Of a stretch of DNA of 64,000 nt, positions 48,101 to 59,400 are shown piece after piece. The notes beneath the pieces are model-generated. The model had not been told where the DNA came from, made no database searches, and worked only from the letters and a program-made list of their open reading frames with translations. The DNA is from Petrosia ficiformis (taxonomy: Eukaryota; Porifera; Demospongiae; Haplosclerida; Petrosiidae). The stretch spans positions 1,049,001 through 1,113,000 of the forward strand of contig OX345640.1 of NCBI GenBank assembly GCA_947044365.1, given 5' to 3'. Within the stretch, counting starts at the first letter, position 1. Each line of letters begins with the position of its first letter. The position numbers were made by a program, and so were the translations under genes.

Positions 48101-51100
48101 TCATGATATCTGGGAATCTTGTGTTATAGATGGCACAAGAACAAATGCTACCATTCATGGTTTATCTCCAGCAACAGAGTATATTTTCAAAGTACAAGCT
48201 GGATCCTCAGATCATTACTTTGGCGAAGAAAGCAGTGAAAGTGAAGTCATTGCTACAAAACATATCACACCAGGCCGTCCTGGAAAACCTCACTGTGTAA
48301 ACATTGGTGATAGCTTTGTTCAACTGCAATGGACTAAGCCAATAAAACATGCTGAAACTGTTGAGCACTATGTTGTCTCTTACTCTTCTTTGGATGAACA
48401 AATTCGGCAATGGAAACAAATAACTATCGTTTCAGAAGAGATAATAGTTTCCCAACTCTCTCCTAATACTCACTATTTCTTCAAAATACAAGCTATCTCT
48501 AATAGTATATCCAGTAAAGAAAGTGAAACAAGTAATGTCATTCAAACTCTAGTCCCAATACCAAGCAAGCCAGGACAACCTAAAGCTGTTTCAGTTACAT
48601 ATACCAGTGTTAGTCTGAAATGGGCTAAACCTAAACAGCACAGTGAGTATGTTATGAATTACTGTGTGAAATGTTCATCTGAAGGAAAACAATCAGAAGA
48701 ATGGTATTCGCTCCAGCTTACTGGAACGAGAGAACATGTCGTTGTTAATAGGCTGTGTCCCAATACCACTTATCTCTTCAAAGTCCAAGCCATCAGTAAG
48801 AATGGATCCAGTGAGATGAGTGAAGTTAGTAAGCCTATTTGTACTCCATCTCCAGTACCAAGCCAAACAGGTCAGCCTATACTTTCTGATGCAACCCATG
48901 ACAAAATTACTATAACTTGGGCCAAACCACGTGAGAATGCAGAATATATTCAGAGTTACGCAATTCATTACAAGTCACTACAGAAATCCAATAGACATGG
49001 ATGGACAACAGTAAAGACTGAAAATGCTGTGGAGGCATTTGTCATCAGTGGATTAGAAATCAATACGAGCTATGTATTCAAAGTACAGGCTGAAAGTCCT
49101 TATGGATCTAGTAAAGAGAGTGAACCAAGCACGCCACTTCAGACTCTATTCCCAATACCAAGCAAACCAGGGCAATTTGAAGCAGTTTCAGTTACGCATA
49201 ACAATGTTAGTCTGAAATGGACTAAACCTACAGAGTATGCTGAGTATGTTATGAACTACTGTGTGAGGTATTGTCCACAAGAAGAACAATCAAAAGAAAC
49301 TGTAGTTAGAGTGAGAAAGGAACATGTAACAATAAGTGAATTGCTTCCTGATACTACTTATGTCTTTACTGTCCAAGCTCAAAATAGAACTGGAAGCAGT
49401 GAGGTAAATAAAATTAGTGTCTGTACGCCACCTCCAGTGCCAAGCCAACCAGGACAACCTCAAGCTGTCAATATAAGCCATGATAAGATTACAATAACTT
49501 GGGCGAAACCACAATTACATGCAGAACGTGTTCAATATTACACAATCCAGTACAAATCACTGCAGAAATCATGTAAACAGGAGTGGACAACAGTGAAGAC
49601 AGAAAATGCTGTGGAGGTATTCGAAGTCAATGGATTAGAAGTAAACACAGACTACATATTTATTGTACGAGCTGAAAGTGTTGATGGATATAGTGATGAG
49701 AGCAAAGTGAGCAATCAAATTGCAACCAGATCTCCGGTACCTAGTCAACCAGGCAAACCAGCATGCAAAGCTAAGGCTCATGATCGTATTACTTTATCTT
49801 GGTCTAGACCAACTGAGTATTTTGAGAATATCGAATGCTATGAAATATTGTTCTATGACAACGATAAAGAGAGGAAGACTGTAACAAATGGTTGTGTTGA
49901 GGAGATGGTAATCAATGGATTAAATCCACAACAAAGTTACAAATTTGTAGTGAGAGCAAAATCAAAGTTTGGTAATAGTCAAAATAGTCTTTCCAGTGAT
50001 CTCATCATTACCGATTTTTTACGTCCAGTCTTGAAGATTATACCACACTGTAAAAAGCTTCAGGACTCTCCAACAGTTTATCTTCTCAGTACGACACAAG
50101 TAACTGCTACAAATGTGTACCAAAAGTATGTCAAGTTTGAATATGGTAAAGCAACAGATAGTACTACAAACAAAGTGTTGATGATAGTTGGAGCTACTGG
50201 TTCTGGTAAGAGTACCTTGATCAATGGTATGGTCAATTATCTCCTGGGAGTAGAGTGGGATGATGAGTTTCGTCTTAAACTCATTCATGACAAGGTTCAA
50301 ACACGAACAGAAAGTATAACGAAATTTATTTCAGCATACACCTTTCACAAACAGGATGACTTACCACTTCCATACTCACTGACTATTATTGACACTCCAG
50401 GATTTGGAGATGCTGAGGGTGGGGCAAGAGATAAAGAGATAACTAATCAAATGAAAGAGTTTTTCTCTCTATCTGCTGAGCAAGGCATTGATCATTTGGA
50501 TGGAATTGGGTTTGTTACACTAGGTTACCTATCACGTCTGACTCCAACACAGTTATATATTTTCAATTCGATCTTTGCTATATTTGGTAAAGATATGAAG
50601 GATAGTGTCTTTACTATGGTAACTTTTGCTGATGGTGCTAATCCTGTGATTGGAGCTATTGAAGAAGCTGGAATTCCTTGTACTGAGCACTTCCAGTTTA
50701 ATAATTCTGCTCTCTATGCTGATAAAAAAGATGCTTTTGTATTTACTAAAATGTTCTGGGATATGGGTGCTACAAGTTTTAATGAGTTTTTTGACAAGTT
50801 TGGAAAAAGCAAGTCAGTCAGTCTAAAGTTGACAAGAGAAGTCCTCGATCAAAGAGAGCAATTAGAAACCAATATTATTGGTGTTTCACAGCAAATTCGT
50901 GATGGAATGTCGATGATTGATTCCCTCAAACAACAGCAACAAATTTTGAAACAAAATGAATTCCGTATTAAAGCAAATGAAAAATTTGAGTATGTAGTTT
51001 ATGAGGATAAAACATGCAAGTATCATCTTCCAAAAGGGGAACATGTAACAAATTGTCTTACATGTAACAAGACCTGCCATCGAAATTGTAAAATCCCTAA

Positions 51101-51760
51101 TGATGGAGATAAATATCGCTGTGCTGCTATGAAAGATCGACAAGACAAAAATACAACATGTACAATTTGTGTTGGAAAATGTGCCTGGCAGCAACATCAC
51201 AATGCCACATATTATTTTGGTACTGTGAAAACACCCGCGACAAAATGCTATGAGAACATCAAGAAGATGTACCATAAGGCTCTTGGTGGGAAAACAGAAG
51301 TACAGAGTATAATTGCCAATATGGAGTCAGAAATTCAATGTCACTACCAAATAATCCTAGTAAATATTCAAGAAGTACACTCTTGTATAAAACGTTTGGA
51401 TGAGATAGCCTTCAAACCTCATCCATTGAGTGATGTAGGCTACATTGACCTCCTCATTGAATCAGAGAAACTGGAGAAAGAAACTGGCTTTAGGAAACGT
51501 ATCCAATACTATAGTGAAGTGAGAAAACAAGCAGTGCTTATCAGTAAAGCAAAACAAGTGCCACAGCTATCACCAGCACAGAATGGTGGAAACAATTACT
51601 ATCATTACAATCAGATGAACTAGTTGCTACGTTACCCCCAGTACAATTTAAACCCAAAAAAAGTGAAAGAATGCTATCACCAGCACAGCAGAATGAATTA
51701 CTATCATTAAAATCGGAGGCTACGTTACCACCAGTACAATTTTACACCAAAAAAAAGTGG
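42121..51760 (+). pseudogene. C': decayed copy of the SNTX-FN3-GTPase gene
   Basis: It aligns with gene C from mid-SNTX domain onward and lacks the death domain and the first part of the SNTX domain, removed at the 42121 junction. Breaks seen against gene C: a short deletion near 42266, one-base losses near 43430 and 43705, a 10-base loss near 44175, a stop at 46222-46224, a deletion near 47360, and a frame change near 51590 that alters the C-terminus. Between breaks the FN3 repeats, GTPase (GATGSGKST near 50190, DTPGFGDAE) and Cys/His tail are well preserved; the longest open stretch is 47364-51623 (1,419 codons). That stretch could still be expressed if it has its own promoter, which I cannot see. 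Many independent breaks argue against sequencing error. Confidence 0.85.
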
Positions 51761-52012
51761 TTCTAATTCAATAGTGACTATTTGTTTTCTGTTCACCTTT
51801 TTTTTTTAAATATAGTGAAAAAGTAGACTAGCTATGTATAATTATAATTGTGTGATAACGATGAACTTGATCTTCATTTTTTGAAACGTTTAATTAACAG
51901 TGTAGTATAGACGAATGTTGAATTGGGTAAATTCAGTCTTCAGATGTTCATGGATAATATTTAAAAGTCGAAGTAATTAACGATTAAATGGGAGGAGAAT
52001 GCCAACACTTCC

Positions 52013-52168
52013 TTATTCAACTGTGACACTTTTTGCTAAATGTCGTGGACAATCAACCTGAAATATGGAGGAAGGGATGGTATATTATATCACCCATGCA
52101 ATGGTGGTAACCCACGTCATATCCTCTAAGAACACCAATATGAAAGGACAGAAGTTGAAGAGGTATTA
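52013..52168 (-). pseudogene. GFPT: GFPT C-terminal remnant, copy 3
   Basis: Only the last exon (52057-52013) and part of the preceding exon (about 52168-52115) remain. Compared with copy 2 the other GFPT exons are deleted, apparently between short ATTACA-type repeats, so that the exon runs straight into the intron after FHIP2 exon 3. Confidence 0.8.
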
Positions 52169-52301
52169 CACTTCATTACAACAACTATATAAGGAAAAAA
52201 GGAGAACGAAGAGCAAAGAGATGGATGAAGAGAAAGAGACAGATGATGAAAAGAGAAGATGTGAAGTCAGTATGTGATTGAAAGCTATCAATTAAACTCA
52301 C

Positions 52302-52703
52302 CATTGATCCTTTCTTTTCATATTCTTCTTGACAGATGAGATCAGACATACGATCTAAATGAGTTGTAATCTCTTTCACTCCATTATCAGGATCATTATC
52401 TATAGTACATCAGTGTGTGTGTGTGTGTGCGTGGGGAAGATTTCAGTTTCTATATTATATTACAATAACTCATAAATATACCTGCATCTGATATAAGTAT
52501 GTCTGTTATTGTTTTCCAGTGACCTTGAAATTTTTCTTCTTTACTGTGTCGACCCACAAGCTAAAGAAATATCATATGATTATCACTCAATTATTGAGTA
52601 TAATTATATAATATAAACCTCTCAGAAATATATAACTAATAACTTACTGCCTGTGTAGTAGCTTCTGCTGCCTGAGCAAAGAAGAAGAGAGTCGACTGAA
52701 CAT
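52302..52703 (-). pseudogene. FHIP2: FHIP2-like N-terminal exons, copy 3
   Basis: Exons 52703-52648, 52560-52482 and 52399-52302 match copies 1 and 2. Exon 1 is 56 rather than 57 bases, a one-base loss that shifts the frame, so this copy is broken near its start. The 92-base divergent interval to the GUF1 presequence exon is kept. Confidence 0.82.
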
Positions 52704-53424
52704 ACTCACCTCCTTCAGATTGAGGGGTTAAAAATACTTAAAATAGAGTTACAAAGGGGTTAAACTTAATCTAGCTCCACCCATTTATTTTGGATATGAT
52801 TCGATTCCTTTTGAGAAGAAATAGTTTTATTTCTATACATACAATCAGACAATTACATACAAAGGTATTTTATTTATTATACTGTAATTAATATCTCTAT
52901 TATAATAATAAAAGAAATTTTAAATCCGATATAATATAGTTGTAGAATGTTGTATTATTAGAGTATTACGGTATAATAACCTTTGACCTTTTCAGGTATT
53001 TGCTGGAATATATCCCATGGACCAATCAGAATACCCTACTCTCCGTTCCTCTCTGGAACGACTGACTCTTAATGATAGCAGTGTTAGTGTTCGTCCTGAT
53101 TCCAGTTCTGCTCTGGGTCAGGGATGGAGGATTGGGTTTCTGGGTTTACTACATATGGAAGTGTTCACACAGAGACTAGAAGAAGTACTTAATTATAATT
53201 ATTATAAATATATAATTATATTTATATTTAGGAGTTCAGTACATCTGTTCTAGTAACTACACCAAATGTGTCTTATAAAGGTAATATGTCATGAAGTGTC
53301 ATAATGTGTTATATTGTGTTGTAATGTATCTTCTTTCTTTTTCATATGTAATATATTAGCCATTTTGAAAGACGAAAAAGAACTTCTAATCTTAAACCCA
53401 TCTGAAGTATGTACTTTACAGTTT

Positions 53425-53439
53425 ATGCATTAATGTATG

Positions 53440-53473
<34 letters not shown>

Positions 53474-53523
53474 TGTATGTATGTATGCATGCATGTATGT
53501 ATGTATGTATGTATGTATGTATA

Positions 53524-53559
<36 letters not shown>

Positions 53560-53870
53560 TGTATGTATGTATGTATGTATGTATGTATGTATGTATGTAT
53601 GCATGCATGCATGTATGTATGTATGTATGTATGTATGTATGTACATATGTTTATATGTATGACTATAATTATGTATGTATGTACGTATGTACATGTATGT
53701 ATGTATGTATTTATGTACGTACATACGTATGTACATACATGCATACAGTGTACCATTGTTACGTACGTACGTACGTATGTATATACATATGTACGTAGGT
53801 ACGTATGTATGTATGTATGTACATATGTTTATATGTATGACTATATGTATGTATTTATAAATATATATAT
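53425..53870. repeat. Long (TATG)n array in GUF1 copy 3
   Basis: A tetranucleotide array with TATATA, GCATGCATGC and TACG interruptions in the intron after exon 12. In copy 1 the same intron (11989-12136) has only a short TATG run, so the array expanded independently after duplication. Peptide frames over it are artefacts. Confidence 0.93.
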
Positions 53871-54285
53871 ATTATTATATATTTCAGTTTCCAGATCGGC
53901 ATAAAGTAAAGGAGTTTCTAGAACCAGTAGTGAATGGTACTCTCATATTTCCTGATCAATATCTGGGAAAGATATTACAACTATTTGAGGTAAGAGAGAG
54001 GAGGGGAGGGAGAGAGAAGGTCACGAGATGAATTCATTTCATGAGAAAGAGAGGAGGTTGGGGACTTGGGGTAGAAAGAGAGGGAGAGGCAAAGAGTTCT
54101 TGTTTTTCTCTGTTTACAGAACAGAAGAGGTATTCAACAGGAGATGTTGTATCTTGATAGTTCTCGTGTGATGCTCAAATATCTTCTTCCACTTAGTGAA
54201 GTAGTGGTAGACATGTTTGATCAGATTAAGAGTCTTTCATCAGGTTATGCCAGGTGAGGAGACATGAGTAAGAAACTAAGAGATG

Positions 54286-54500
54286 GAGAATGAGGAGGAG
54301 GAAGAAGGTTGTTCTCATGTGTAAGGGATAAGGAGAGAGGATGCATAGATAAAATGATAGAGAAATGAAATATTTTGTTTATATCTAAACTTCATAAATA
54401 TACATAACTATGGAGGAGGAGGAGCAGGAAGGTTGTTCATATGTGCGGGGGATAAGGAAAGAGGAATGCATAAATAAAATGATAGAGATGACAAAGGAAA
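54286..54500. repeat. Imperfect tandem duplication in GUF1 copy 3 intron
   Basis: A block of about 120 bases containing GGAGGAGGA, GAAGGTTGTTC and ATAAAATGATAGAGA occurs twice in succession. Copy 1 has a single version near 12530-12600. It is local and non-coding. Confidence 0.6.
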
Positions 54501-56449
54501 TAAGAAATATTTTATAAATATAACTATTTTGTGTTGTAGTTTTGATTATGAAGATGCTGGTTAAAAACCTGCTGAGCTGGTCAAAGTGAGTGATATACAT
54601 TCTGATGTATGTAGTTATATATGTATGTACATTTTATATATTATTATAATATATTTTTTAATTAGTTAGATATTCTTCTTAATGGACATCAGGTTGATGC
54701 TCTCTCATGTATTATACATAATAATAAAGCTTACACTTTTGGTAAATCAGTCTGTTTGAAACTTAAAGAGACAATTCACAGGTTTCATTATATCTATGTA
54801 TATACATGGTTATATGTAATTTGAACCATACTCTAGTATGATGTAGACTGGGAAATTTTTGAAAATGCAAACAATTATTTTAGAAATTTTCACGTAGCAT
54901 TAATTAATTGACTTGAGAAAATAAATTATTATTAATATTGTTTGTGTACATACATGTGTATGTAAAGGGTGTGGTTGTGGGTAATTTGAACCAAACTTCC
55001 ATATATCTTCAGTCAATGCATGATTGAATATCTCATTATAGACAATTATTTGAAGTGGCTATACAAGCAGCTGTTAATGGACGTGTCATTGCCAGGGAAA
55101 CGTGAGTCATGTACACCCAAATGGATAGCTAGTACATACCTTCTTTATTATTCTTTTGTTTCAAAATGAAAGCATTAAGAAAAGATGTTACTGCAAAATG
55201 TGTGAGTATGTACATGTAACTATAAATTTTGTTTATGTGTATAACATGCATGTATGTGTGTGTATGTATGTATGTATAACTATAAATTGTGTTTGTATTT
55301 TACAAGCCGCTTACTTCAGACTAAATTTGTAATTAAATTTGGTAAATAGAGCAACAGTTGATTCTCCTGCAATAGGCTTTCTCTATAAATAGTAGAATAG
55401 TGAGTGTTTATAGACAAGTGTTTGTTATTCTCCAAGTGACTAGTTTTCTTATCTATAGTTATATTTCTGTAGTATTTTATGTACATGAACAACTTTCACA
55501 CATGTATGGAGTGTGCAGGTATAACACTAGCTGTTGCATAGGAGTGCATTTGGTTCATAAAAGTGATATCATCATTCAATGCTCCATCCCTTAATAAATA
55601 CTATTTATTGAACTATGAGAATAAATGAGAGATGTTGATGATGTTATGTAATATTGAGTAATATCAGTATTCATTGAACTATGGTGGTCTACATTGAATA
55701 TTGTTTGTTATGTGAGAGCTATTCCAAGAATGTGGGCTCTTACTTCATGAAATAATTTGATCATATATGATACTTTAGAAACCCCACCCCTAACATTTAC
55801 TGCATACCATGCCTAGTACAGTACCATATATACTCCAATTAAAGGCTATAGGTTACATGAAGAATCCTCTAGAATGTCTGCCCCCCCTTTATGAAATTGG
55901 CATGCATGTAATTATACTTTATACAATTATAGTTAGAAAATATTTTAGTTCAGTGCAAGCTATAAAAATGATGTTATCGCAAAATAATTATAATTATGTA
56001 CATGTATACATGCACATAATTATAATTATTATGACGATTATAATTTATTATTGTACAAAATACAAACACCACATGTTCTTTTGTAAATAAAGTGAGAAGA
56101 GTTTTAGATAATAAACTATGTCTGAAATAAATAATTATTTTGTTTTATATAGTATGGTGGTGATATCACTAGGAAGATGAAACTATTACATAAACATAGA
56201 GAAGGTAAAAAGAGATTGAAAAGAATTGGAAATGTGGAACTAAGTCGAGAATCATTTCTATCTGTACTAGAAAGATTGTTACTCAAAAGTATTTCTATTA
56301 GTTTTACAATAATTTTATGTAGGTAATACATTTTTTGGTTGACCGTTTCACTTTTGAGTTCTACTCCTTGGGCGTAACCATAGAAAATACGTTATAACGC
56401 CTACATACAGTACGTAAACTGCATTTTCGCCCACTTTTCGGCGTAAAAG

Positions 56450-59400
56450 ATGTCTGATGGTGAGGTAGCTCTATGCAGCTTGCTGGACAAATTCAAACTG
56501 TCGTCAGCTTGTCTTGAAATACAGTGTAGTGATACCCTCTTCCTAACTCTTAACACTGAAATCCGAAGATTCGAGAATGCCGCACCGCATTTCGGTTTCA
56601 CACAGCCAGAAATAGAAGAGCTTCGTCACGACTTTGATACGGAGAGACAAAGAAAACTAGAAATGCTCTGGAACTGGAGGAGAAAGAATGGTAGTGATGC
56701 CACATATATTGCCATTGTTAGGATTTTTTTGAAAATGAATGACAAACAGCTAGCAGAAGTCGTATTAAAACATTTTAAACAGGAGGTACCAGCAGGAAAG
56801 TATCAGAAGTGGGATAACATGAACGAGTTTGAGCAAAAAAAAGTAAAGACAAATTTGTATGTAGAACACCAAAACATTCGAAGGAAATTTTCTTTTCTCG
56901 TTGATGATGTTCTTAAATCTTTGGAAGAACGTAAAATTGAAGTTAGTCGTTTGAAGCTCTTTTTAGCTACCTACGGTATTCCTGAAGGCGATTCCGCTCC
57001 TGCTTTGCTGTCTAAAATTGAAAGTGCTTCCACTCTTGCTGATGTTTTACTTATTATGCAAATACATTATTCATCATGGTTCAACATACAGTTGTTCAAA
57101 GATGTTGTTAACAGATTTGGAAGTAATGATGATCAAAGAAAGATGAAAGAATATGAAAAAGATGAGCTTGTTCCTTATCTTCGACGATCAATATTTGAAA
57201 TACCTTCAAAATCATTTCATAACGTAACAACCGATCTTATCTCTTTGGTCTTATATTTACCTGATGATGTTATTCCAACAGGGCAACATGTGGAAATTAT
57301 CAGGGCCAACCTTTCTCAGCTATTAGGTATTCCAGTTGGAGTTCTTCAGTTCCTTGGTTATGACAAAGGCAGTACAATTCTGACTTTTGCAGTACCAAAA
57401 GCTTTGCTTAGCATTGCTAAGATGAAAAACATGATAGAGAATTACTTCACCTTCAACACCATGAAGAATATTTATGAGTTAAAGTTTGTTGCTCACCTGG
57501 CTCAACTACTGTAAGTGAATCATTAATTTTCTTAATACAAATTCTATTAAGATCATTTGTGTTAACTTGTGTAGGTTTATAGTTTTTATTTTTGTAGGCC
57601 TCCTGAATTACATCAGAAGAATTCCATACATCCTGATAACATTGTCACAGTAAAATGTCCAATTATCAGTTCTTCACCAGAGTGTGCAGGTAAATAACAA
57701 TAAACACTATGTGAAAAAAGTGATATAATATATCTTGTATAAAGTTTATTTATATTGTACACCACAGTACAATGACGCATTGCTTAAAATTAGTGAGCAT
57801 TAAAGACCCATGCATTTCTCTACTAACATAATATATATATAAATTGATTTGTGATATTTATGGTTATTCATCAGATGAGGATGAGACTCAACTTGAAGAT
57901 GATGGTAATGGTTGTCCCAGTATTGAAAGTGTTGAAGATACAAACAAAGACAACCCAATGTCCCTTCAGAGTGATATTGATAAATTATTGGAAGTAGACT
58001 TATATCAGGAACAAGGAAAAACAAGAAGGTACATCATTGTCACATTGCGGGTCTACTATATAATTATAGTTTAAGCTGGTTATTTGTTTGTTTCAATAAC
58101 AGAAACAAAATATAGTTAGACAGATCTATTAGACAAATGCATGGAATAACTATTTTGCTGTTTCCATAACATATATACCTACATTTGGGATTCCTTCATG
58201 CGAAATAAAATCAGTATGTACATTGAGCTATCAAATGGTATATTTCAATCATTGAGTAGTGAGATTATAGTTGTTGATAATATTCATGGTGTTTGATTGC
58301 ATGACAAGGAGAGTGATATTCATGTGATGCTGCAACCTGTTGACAGAGAATCATATTACACAAGCTTGTAGCAATTATAATATTATGAATATTGCAGATG
58401 GTTTGGCTCATAAAAGAGGCTCAAGTCCAATTACAACTAAATGTAGGATAATACCCCCCCAAAGTTTAATGCAATGCACTAGACTCTATCTATCCATAAT
58501 AATACACTAAGTTATTAGCAATGCAAAAAGTGATTAATGTTTGGCATTTTCATTCATATCCTCAAAATTAGTTAATACTATAAGGTTACTACATTGGGCT
58601 CAAACTCAACTCTAGGTAGGCTTACACCTGGGCTACCCTCATCATTAAGGCATTAAAAAGCACATACAGTTTAATTTATAAACTTAAGCACATGCACAAT
58701 TGATCTTTTTTTACTAAAATGTTATGATAGTAATTATTATCATTCACAAAATGCATTGTGATTTGACCCCAATACCACTCCTTAGTAAAGGATATCCTTG
58801 CTGTTTTGATATTTATAGCCCAATGTTACGTGATTTTAGTTCATATGGTCTCCTTTCTTAAATATCACCTACTATTGTACATAAAAATATATTACACCGG
58901 GGAAGATATATATATATACATCTTGCTAGTACATGTGAGTTACACAGAAGGAATAATTCCTTTTGTCTCTTCACAGGATTCCTGAAGTTGTGAACGAACT
59001 GGTAATACCTACACTTGGACGTTCATTTCATTTGGGAATACTGTACGATTATCGTAACGATTGTCTCCTCCCCAATGTGACCGTATGGAAAGACAAGAAG
59101 CTGAAAGAAGTTAATATTACTGCTTCTGAAGTCGTCCCTCGGTTTGATATCATTACAGATTTACTCCCTGCTGAAGCTCTTGGAGTCGAAGGTAGTTTGA
59201 AGCTGAGCTATTTGGGAGGTTTGATTAAAGAAAACGATGTTTCTGGTTCAGCTAAATACCTCTACAATTATAAATCCTCTAAACGGCAGGCTCGAGTAGC
59301 TATCCGGTACAAGTATATTTCACACACAAAAAGAGTGAACCAGGAAGTTATACAAAGTGATCAGTATTCTACCTTGTCCAGTGAACATGTTGGTACTCAT

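Larger units (their letters stand above)
52796..56325 (+). pseudogene. GUF1: GUF1 copy 3, lacking the G domain
   Basis: The presequence exon (52796-52864) is kept, then all of exons 2 to 9 are missing. The deletion joins the end of intron 1 to the exon 10 acceptor at 52995, and exon 10 (52996-53184) would follow exon 1 in frame. Exons 11 (53232-53280), 12 (53360-53406), 13 (53888-53989), 14 (54120-54253), 15 (from 54540), 16 (54666-54781), 17 (55042-55101) and 19 (from 56153) are recognisable. Exon 15 has a premature TAA at 54562-54564. The exon 18 acceptor AG near 55164 is mutated to AA, and the last exon has a new tail. Without G1 to G5 it cannot be a translation GTPase. Confidence 0.9.
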
